Positions 22,519-27,739 of a stretch of DNA of 27,739 nt are shown in pieces. A program made the translations under genes and the position numbers. This stretch comes from a virus, in the IMG/VR virus record IMGVR_UViG_3300044984_000725, positions 1 through 27,739 of that record; one strand, written 5' to 3'. The notes under the pieces were generated by a model. That model did not search any database. It saw nothing but the letters and a program-made list of their open reading frames with translations, and was not told where the DNA came from. How positions within the stretch are numbered: position 1 is the first letter of the stretch; every line of letters begins with the position of its first letter.

Positions 22519-23307
22519 ATGACTCAAGAAGTCCAAGCCCTAGCGGAAGTAGACTCCGCGCCAACCACGGATGTGACGGCCACACCTGAAGTTGCTGAAA
22601 GTACGCCGGAAGTCGCTGAGAATCAAGTCGAGCAAGCTGAAGAGAAAAAATACTCCCAAGCTGAAATTGACGCGATGATTGGCAAACGCCTCGCAAGAGA
22701 GCAACGTAAGTGGGAAAGAGAACAATTAAATCGGTCTGCGGAAACGCAAATCGTGAAAGCTGCGCCAACTGCATCCGTTGACCAGTTTGAAAGCCCTGAA
22801 GCCTATGCGGAAGCATTGGCCTATCAAAGAGCTGAAGAACTGATTGCCAAACGTGAAGCGGCCAAGCAGCAATCGGCTGTTCTTGAGAGTTATCACGATC
22901 TTGAAGAAGAAGCTAGGACAAAGTACGACGATTTTGAACAAGTCGCCTACAACCCTAAACTTCCTATTACCAACGTGATGGCTGAAACGATCCAGTCTTC
23001 GGACATTGGGCCTGAGTTAGCGTACTACCTTGGCTCAAATCCAAAAGAAGCGGATCGAATCTCACGCATGACGCCACTCGGTCAGGCGAAAGAAATTGGG
23101 AAAATTGAGGCCAAATTGGTTTCAACGCCCCTGATTAAGAAAACAACATCTGCGCCAGCGCCGATTTCTCCTGTCACCGCACGCTCCGTTGGAGTGTCGG
23201 CTTATGACACTACTGATCCAAGGTCTACCAAGACCATGACGGATTCGCAGTGGATTGAAGCTGAACGCAAACGACAGATAAAGAAGTGGGAAGCGCAGAA
23301 CCGCTAA
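22519..23307 (+). CDS. Scaffolding protein
   Basis: This 262-residue, highly charged protein is predicted to be mostly helical or disordered. The N-terminus is acidic (VAESTPEVAENQVEQAEEKK), a coiled-coil stretch covers about residues 48-125 (MIGKRLAREQRKWEREQL, AEELIAKREAAKQQSAVL), and the C-terminus is basic (IEAERKRQIKKWEAQNR), which in P22 scaffold is the coat-binding end. Lying directly before the coat gene, as in P22, it should direct procapsid assembly and then leave. The length is a little below P22 gp8 (303). The ATG at 22519 follows AGGA by nine bases. Confidence 0.85.
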   Translation: MTQEVQALAEVDSAPTTDVTATPEVAESTPEVAENQVEQAEEKKYSQAEIDAMIGKRLAREQRKWEREQLNRSAETQIVKAAPTASVDQFESPEAYAEALAYQRAEELIAKREAAKQQSAVLESYHDLEEEARTKYDDFEQVAYNPKLPITNVMAETIQSSDIGPELAYYLGSNPKEADRISRMTPLGQAKEIGKIEAKLVSTPLIKKTTSAPAPISPVTARSVGVSAYDTTDPRSTKTMTDSQWIEAERKRQIKKWEAQNR

Positions 23308-23334
23308 AACTTTGACTTTTTTGAAAGGACTGAA

Positions 23335-24537
23335 ATGTCTAATAGTATTCTGACGATTGACATGATCACCCGTAAGGCTCTCGAAATCCTCGAGAACAAC
23401 TTGGTGATCACCCGTAACGTAAACCGCCAATATGACGACTCTTTCGCTGTTGAAGGCGCAAAAATCGGCTCTACATTGCGTATCCGTTTACCTGACCGCG
23501 CTTTGGTTACTGACGGAGCCGCCTTGCAAGTGCAAGACGACAACGAGCAGTTCACCACACTGACTGTTGCTTCACAAAAGCACATCGGTGTTAACTTCAC
23601 ATCTGCTGAATTGACCATGCAATTGGACGACTTTGCAGAGCGTGTGTTAAAGCCTCGTATCAGCCAATTGGCATCTTCTATTGATGCTGACGTGGCCAAT
23701 GCGTACAAATCCATCGGTAACACCGTTGGTACACCTGGCACTACGCCCGCAACTTCTTTGGTCTTGCTCCAAGCCCAACAGAAGCTGAACGAAAACGCCG
23801 CTGTGATGAACCCCCGTTACGCCACTGTCAACCCTGCCGCTAACGCTGGTTTGGTTGAAGGCATGAAGGGTTTGTTCAATCCTACAGACACCATCAGCAA
23901 GCAGTTTAAGAACGGCATGATGGGCACTGGCGTGTTGGGCTTTGACGAGATCAACATGTCTCAGTCTATCAAGCAGCACACAACTGGCTCACGCGTTGCC
24001 ACTGGTAACTCTGTGACCACCACTGTGGCTTCTCAAGGCGCTGCAAGCATTGCTTTGACTATTGGCTCTGGCCTGACAGTTAAAGCCGGTGACGTGTTCA
24101 CTGTTGCTGATTGCTTTGCTGTGAACCCACAGACCCGTGAATCCACTGGTTCGTTGTTCCAGTTCGTAGCTTTGGCTGATGCAACTGCTGTTAGCACTGC
24201 AATCACTGTGACTGTTGCTCCTATCTACACTTCTGCCAATGCTTTGGCCACCGTGGACAGCTTCCCTACCGCTGGTAAGGCCGTTGTGTTCGTTGGTGCG
24301 GCTTCTAGCCAGTACGCTCAGAACTTGGTCTATCACAAAGATGCGATCACGTTTGCCACTGCGGACTTGTTGTTGCCACAAGGCGTTGACATGGCTGCTC
24401 GCGCAGTTCACAACGGTATCTCTTTGCGTGTCGTGCGTCAGTACGATATTAACAATGACCGTATGCCTTGCCGTATTGACGTTTTGTACGGTTTCAATAC
24501 GATCCGTCCACAAATGGGCTGCCGCATCTGGGGCTAA
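23335..24537 (+). CDS. Major capsid (coat) protein, P22 gp5-like
   Basis: This 400-residue coat protein is of the P22 type (HK97 fold with an inserted domain). The start MSNSILTIDMITRKALEILE and the segments NRQYDDSF, GSTLRIRLP and HIGVNFTSAELTM are characteristic of this family. The variable middle, about residues 220-330, fits the insertion domain region. P22 coat is about 430 residues, so the length is normal. A good GAAAGGA ribosome site precedes the ATG, as expected for the most abundant virion protein, and a UUCG-loop terminator follows at once. Confidence 0.93.
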   Translation: MSNSILTIDMITRKALEILENNLVITRNVNRQYDDSFAVEGAKIGSTLRIRLPDRALVTDGAALQVQDDNEQFTTLTVASQKHIGVNFTSAELTMQLDDFAERVLKPRISQLASSIDADVANAYKSIGNTVGTPGTTPATSLVLLQAQQKLNENAAVMNPRYATVNPAANAGLVEGMKGLFNPTDTISKQFKNGMMGTGVLGFDEINMSQSIKQHTTGSRVATGNSVTTTVASQGAASIALTIGSGLTVKAGDVFTVADCFAVNPQTRESTGSLFQFVALADATAVSTAITVTVAPIYTSANALATVDSFPTAGKAVVFVGAASSQYAQNLVYHKDAITFATADLLLPQGVDMAARAVHNGISLRVVRQYDINNDRMPCRIDVLYGFNTIRPQMGCRIWG

Positions 24538-24544
24538 TCTGAAC

Positions 24545-24561
24545 GGGGCTTCGGCCCCTTT
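24545..24561 (+). terminator. UUCG-loop hairpin after the coat gene
   Basis: GGGGC and GCCCC arms close a TTCG tetraloop with the stabilising C-G closing pair, followed by TTTCGTCTT. It sits eight bases after the coat stop. The T-run is short, so it is probably a partial terminator or an mRNA 3' stabiliser that lowers downstream expression. Confidence 0.7.
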
Positions 24562-24590
24562 CGTCTTAACATCTTTTTAAGGAAATTATC

Positions 24591-24998
24591 ATGGCTTTAC
24601 CTAATGGCGCAGGCGGTTATCAAATTGGTGACGGCAACTTGCTCGAAGCACAACTGACGGTTCAAACTATTCCCACAACCTTGACTGGCGACACTACGTT
24701 GACCGCTGATCAAGTAGTTGTTGGTTTGGTTGTTTGCAACAAAGGCAGCGATGCTACATTGACCGTGACTCTGCCCACAGCAGCGTTGCTTGATGCAGCC
24801 GTTCCTAGCGCAAAAGTTGGCTCTGCTTTTGAGTTAACAATCTGCAACAACAACAACACCGGAGCATCGTCTACCGTTCCTGTTACCACAGGCACTGGCG
24901 TTACGATCTTTGGTTCTGTGACTGTTCCACGTTTCGGCGCACACACATACCGTTTTGTGCGTACTGGCGACGCGGCTTACTCGGCCTTCTTGAAGTAA
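24591..24998 (+). CDS. Probable head decoration/accessory protein (135 aa)
   Basis: This 135-residue Thr/Val/Ala-rich beta protein begins MALPNGAGGYQIGDGNLLEAQ and includes TTLTADQVVVGLVVCNKG and APRF-like VPRFGAHTYRFVRTG. I recognise no named family. Proteins of this size and composition placed right after the coat gene often decorate the capsid. It has its own ribosome site (AAGGAAATTATC) between two hairpins, suggesting separately tuned abundance. Confidence 0.65.
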   Translation: MALPNGAGGYQIGDGNLLEAQLTVQTIPTTLTGDTTLTADQVVVGLVVCNKGSDATLTVTLPTAALLDAAVPSAKVGSAFELTICNNNNTGASSTVPVTTGTGVTIFGSVTVPRFGAHTYRFVRTGDAAYSAFLK

Positions 24999-25000
24999 AC

Positions 25001-25024
25001 AATGGGGGCTTCGGCCCTCATTTT
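25001..25024 (+). terminator. UUCG-loop terminator after the 135-residue gene
   Basis: Arms AATGGGGGC and GCCCTCATT, with one G-T wobble, close a TTCG loop and end in TTTT. It begins two bases after the stop codon. The sequence resembles the hairpin at 24545, as if the two modules had a common origin. Confidence 0.75.
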
Positions 25025-25037
25025 AAAAGGAACAACT

Positions 25038-25451
25038 ATGACCTCTAATACCAAATCAATTGGCGTTGCTTTTGAAGACCAAGACATCATTGGGTCTAAC
25101 TTTGTACTGGCTGGTGGCGAGTTGGGCTACACCGCAGAAGCAAGCGGCACAGTGACTCAATTGACAGACAAGTCCACAGCGGTCACGCTGAACAAGTCTG
25201 CTGGTCAGATCACACTGAACGGCGCCTCTTTGGCAAACATTACAAATGTTTCGTTCACTTTGAACAACAGCACAATCAGCGCCAATGATGTTGTAATTCT
25301 GAGCGTTGCGTCTGGTGCTACCGCTGGTGCTTACAACTGCTGGATTTCTAGCAAAACCTCTGGAAGTTGCGTAATCACAATACGCAACTTTTCGGGAGGG
25401 GCGCTGTCTGAGGCTTTTGTACTAAACTTTGCTGTACTCCACGTCCTGTAA
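25038..25451 (+). CDS. Probable virion accessory protein (137 aa)
   Basis: This 137-residue protein has two parts. The N-terminal 50 residues (SIGVAFEDQDIIGSNFVLAGGELGY) look unique. The C-terminal 75 residues (LANITNVSFTLNNSTISANDVV, WISSKTSGSCVITIRNFSGGALSEAFVLNFAV) have the strand pattern of a beta-sandwich seen in phage surface proteins. ATG at 25038 uses AAAAGGA; a longer frame from 25002 runs through the terminator and is unlikely. It is flanked by hairpins on both sides, like the preceding gene. Confidence 0.65.
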   Translation: MTSNTKSIGVAFEDQDIIGSNFVLAGGELGYTAEASGTVTQLTDKSTAVTLNKSAGQITLNGASLANITNVSFTLNNSTISANDVVILSVASGATAGAYNCWISSKTSGSCVITIRNFSGGALSEAFVLNFAVLHVL

Positions 25452-25454
25452 ACC

Positions 25455-25479
25455 AAAAGGGGGCTAATCACCCCCTTTT
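25455..25479 (+). terminator. Strong hairpin terminator
   Basis: AAAAGGGGG and CCCCCTTTT arms (perfect 9 bp) surround a 7-base loop, and the T-run TTTTCT follows. It ends six bases before the next start codon. The A/T symmetry allows termination in both directions. Confidence 0.8.
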
Positions 25480-25484
25480 CTAAT

Positions 25485-25670
25485 ATGAACATTACTCTAG
25501 TCCATCCTGTCCACGGCGCTAAAATTGCCACAATGGAACTTGAAGCCGAAACAGATGAAAAAAATGGCTGGACTCGTTATAATCCAGATACGTCTTCTGA
25601 ACTTGAAGCGGCTCCTGTAAACGTGCTGGAAGTTAAACGCCGTAGAAAAGTGACTACTGAAGAGGTCTAA
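25485..25670 (+). CDS. Small connector-region protein (61 aa)
   Basis: This 61-residue protein begins MNITLVHPVHGAKIATMELE and ends in a basic stretch (EVKRRRKVTTEEV). Similar short proteins with VHPxHGAK and ENGWTRY-like segments occur near head-tail connector genes as I recall, with unknown function. There is no ribosome site: the bases upstream are the CCCCCTTTT arm of the terminator. Translation therefore depends on read-through mRNA and an unusual start context. The end is two bases before the gp4-like gene. Confidence 0.65.
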   Translation: MNITLVHPVHGAKIATMELEAETDEKNGWTRYNPDTSSELEAAPVNVLEVKRRRKVTTEEV

Positions 25671-25672
25671 GC

Positions 25673-26386
25673 ATGACAACGTACACCGCTGGCGAACAAA
25701 TCAATCGGGCGCTTCGGCTCCTTGGCGTGCTTGCTGAAGGTGAAACGCCCTCTGCGGCCACGTCACAAGACGCTTTGATGGCGCTCAATCAGATGATTGA
25801 CAGTTGGAACACTGAGCGTTTGTCGGTGTTTTGCACAGAAGATCAGGTTTTTACTTGGCCTGCAAGTCTTATCAGCCGCACACTTGGCCCAACAGGTGAC
25901 TTTGTAGGCAACCGTCCTATTTTGCTAGACGATGCAACATACTTCAAAGCGCCTAGTGGCGTGTCGTATGGCATCAAGATGATCAACCAACAGCAGTACA
26001 ACGGTATTGCTGTTAAGACCGTTACGTCCACGTTCCCACAAGTTATGTGGGTCAACATGACGTTTCCTGATATTGAGATATACCTCTATCCAAGGCCCAC
26101 GGAAAACTTAGAGTTTCATTTTGTGTCGGTGCAAGAATTAGACAAGCCCGCTACCTTGTCAACAGTGTTGGCTTACCCGCCTGGCTATCTGCGTGCGTTC
26201 ACATACAACTTGGCTATGGAGTTTGCCCCTGAGTTTGGCGTTGAGCCAAGCCCACAGGTTCAGCGTATTGCCATGACTTCTAAGCGTGATCTCAAGCGCA
26301 TCAACAACCCAGATGACGTGATGGCGCTGCCTTACGCATTAGTGGCCAACCGCCAGCGTTTCAACATCTATGCCGGTAACTACTAA
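25673..26386 (+). CDS. Head-to-tail adaptor, P22 gp4-like tail accessory factor
   Basis: This 237-residue protein matches the P22 tail accessory factor gp4 family: GEQINRALRLLGVLAEGETPSA-type start, then QDALMALNQMIDSWNTERL, FTWPA, and a helical C-terminus with FTYNLAMEFAPEFG. It binds below the portal ring after packaging and begins the tail. It is longer than P22 gp4 (166); the extra part is the beta-rich middle (residues about 75-160), as in many relatives. GAGG lies seven bases before the ATG. The stop overlaps the gp10-like start (TAATG). Confidence 0.88.
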   Translation: MTTYTAGEQINRALRLLGVLAEGETPSAATSQDALMALNQMIDSWNTERLSVFCTEDQVFTWPASLISRTLGPTGDFVGNRPILLDDATYFKAPSGVSYGIKMINQQQYNGIAVKTVTSTFPQVMWVNMTFPDIEIYLYPRPTENLEFHFVSVQELDKPATLSTVLAYPPGYLRAFTYNLAMEFAPEFGVEPSPQVQRIAMTSKRDLKRINNPDDVMALPYALVANRQRFNIYAGNY

Positions 26387-27739
26387 TGAAGACGCCGATT
26401 CTTGGCTCTAGTTATGTGGCACGTAGCGTCAACGCTGCGGATGCCAGAATGGTCAATCTTTTTCCTGAGATTGTTCCTGAGGCTGGTAAAGAGCCTGCGT
26501 TCCTAAACCGCGCCCCAGGCTTGCGTTTGCTCAACACCATTGGCACTGGCCCGATTCGTGGCCTATGGGCTTTCTCATCAAACGATGGCATTGCCTTTGT
26601 CATATCGGGCATTGAGCTTTATAAAATCGACAATGCTTATGCGGCCACATTGATTGGCACGGTGTATGGCACTGGAGCAGTTAGCATGGCCGACAATGGC
26701 ACGCAACTGTTCATTGCGGCCAACGGCCCTAGTTACATCTACAACAACACAACAGGCGCATTTGGGCAGATTACTGACCCAGACTTCCCAGGCGCGGTGA
26801 CGGTGTGCTTTCTAGACGGCTACTTTGTGTTTAATGAGCCAAATAGCCAAAAGATGTGGGTCACTGAATTGCTTGATGGCACGTCCATTGATCCTTTAGA
26901 GTTTGCTAGTACAGAAGGCTCACCTGATGGGCTAGTCGCCGTGGCGTCCAACTTCCGCGAAGTATGGGCGTTTGGCACAAACTCAATTGAAGTCTGGTAC
27001 AACACCGGATCGACTGATTTCCCTTTGCAACGCATTCAAGGTGCGTTTAATGAGTTAGGTTGCGCAGCGCCTTACTCAGTGGCCAAAATGGACAATGGCT
27101 TGTTCTGGCTTGGCCGTGACCGTCGTGGCCAAGGTATTATCTACCGCGCCAATGGTTATACAGGTGTTCGCATTTCAACCCACGCGGTTGAATGGCAGAT
27201 TCAGCAGTACAGCGATTTAACTGACGCTATTGGCTACACATACCAGCAAGACGGCCACAGTTTTTATGTACTGATTTTTCCTAACGCTAACACAACGTGG
27301 GTCTATGACGCGGCAACGCAAGTGTGGCATGAGCGTGCTGGTTTTATTGACGGAGAGTTTACCCGTCATCGTAGCAATTGCCAGATGGCATTCAACAACC
27401 TGGTTGTTGTTGGCGACTACCAAAATGGCAACATCTATGCGTTTGACTTAGATGATTTTAGCGACAACGGGGGCATCCAAAAATGGCTGCGTTCTTGGCG
27501 TGCATTGCCTACGGGCACAAACACTCTTAAAAGAACAACCCAACACACCCTGCAACTTGACTGCGAGTCTGGCGTAGGCTTAAACCTTGGCCAAGGCAGT
27601 GAGCCTCAAGTCATGCTCCGCTTCTCAGATGACGGTGGCCACACTTGGTCAAACGAGCATTGGCGGTCTATGGGAAAAATCGGCGAATATTACAAGCGTG
27701 TAATTTGGCGTCGTTTAGGCATGACGGTTAAATTGCGTG
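26386..27739 (+). CDS. Packaged DNA stabilisation protein, P22 gp10-like (3' end beyond the right edge)
   Basis: The 451 visible codons begin MKTPILGSSYVARSVNAAD and run as a beta-propeller-like protein with repeated strands: LWAFSSNDGIAFVISG, LFIAANGPSYIYNN, EVWAFGTNSIEVWYNTG. This is the P22 gp10 (Phage_stabilise) family, which closes the tail channel below gp4. P22 gp10 has 472 residues, so only a short C-terminal piece is likely missing. The VNLFPEIVPEAGK and GLRLLNTIGTGPIRG segments near the N-terminus are the typical family opening. It is coupled to the gp4-like gene by TAATG. Confidence 0.9.
   Translation, partial: MKTPILGSSYVARSVNAADARMVNLFPEIVPEAGKEPAFLNRAPGLRLLNTIGTGPIRGLWAFSSNDGIAFVISGIELYKIDNAYAATLIGTVYGTGAVSMADNGTQLFIAANGPSYIYNNTTGAFGQITDPDFPGAVTVCFLDGYFVFNEPNSQKMWVTELLDGTSIDPLEFASTEGSPDGLVAVASNFREVWAFGTNSIEVWYNTGSTDFPLQRIQGAFNELGCAAPYSVAKMDNGLFWLGRDRRGQGIIYRANGYTGVRISTHAVEWQIQQYSDLTDAIGYTYQQDGHSFYVLIFPNANTTWVYDAATQVWHERAGFIDGEFTRHRSNCQMAFNNLVVVGDYQNGNIYAFDLDDFSDNGGIQKWLRSWRALPTGTNTLKRTTQHTLQLDCESGVGLNLGQGSEPQVMLRFSDDGGHTWSNEHWRSMGKIGEYYKRVIWRRLGMTVKLR

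Noticed and set aside
1-27739. tRNA, rRNA, integrase, attachment site or insertion sequence
   Set aside because: No cloverleaf-like sequence, recombinase motif, transposase or terminal repeat pair was seen by eye. A dedicated tRNA scan would be needed to exclude a degenerate tRNA.

Overview
The window is part of a tailed bacteriophage genome, or possibly a prophage. The virion genes match the phage P22 morphogenesis set: a P22-type portal, coat protein, gp4-like tail accessory factor and gp10-like DNA stabilisation protein. It is therefore a short-tailed (podovirus-like) phage, probably of a Gram-negative bacterium. Shine-Dalgarno and sigma70-type signals are standard. The compact style and the fibre-domain types resemble freshwater phages of Betaproteobacteria, but that host guess is weak inference. 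I see no integrase, lysis gene, tRNA, rRNA or CRISPR array. The window cuts genes at both ends.

Layout. (1) Positions 1-2074 run leftward: a SNF2-type helicase (cut at the left edge), a compact cytosine-methyltransferase-like protein and a VRR-NUC nuclease. (2) Positions 2160-8175 run rightward: a DUF2800/Cas4-like nuclease with a probable Fe-S cluster, an unknown 218-residue protein, a family A DNA polymerase and a primase-helicase. Blocks 1 and 2 form one replication/recombination module read from back-to-back promoters at about 2082-2130. (3) Positions 10639-8245 run leftward: a tightly overlapping operon of ten small, mostly unknown genes. It starts at a strong sigma70-like promoter (10698-10725) and ends at a hairpin terminator (8200-8228) that faces the end of block 2. 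(4) Positions 10640-11356 are non-coding and act as a control region. They hold about 17 copies of a 9-bp GGGTC-containing unit in alternating orientation, nested perfect dyads, an A/T-rich core with a candidate rightward promoter, a palindrome-dense G/C-rich block and a probable late promoter. (5) Positions 11357-27739 run rightward: terminase subunits, three small genes, portal, a block of fibre/tailspike/chaperone genes, scaffold, coat, two small accessory virion genes, a small connector-region gene, gp4-like and gp10-like (cut at the right edge).

How it works together. The nucleases, helicases, primase and polymerase replicate and process DNA. The small leftward genes are the likely early host-interaction set. 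The control region separates leftward early from rightward late transcription and may also be the replication origin. The late operon builds the procapsid, packages DNA and assembles the tail. Several UUCG or G/C hairpins around the coat and accessory genes probably tune virion protein dosage.

The points most worth following up are the iteron/dyad control region, the unknown early cassette with its cysteine-rich protein and two membrane micro-ORFs, and a nine-G tract inside the methyltransferase gene.
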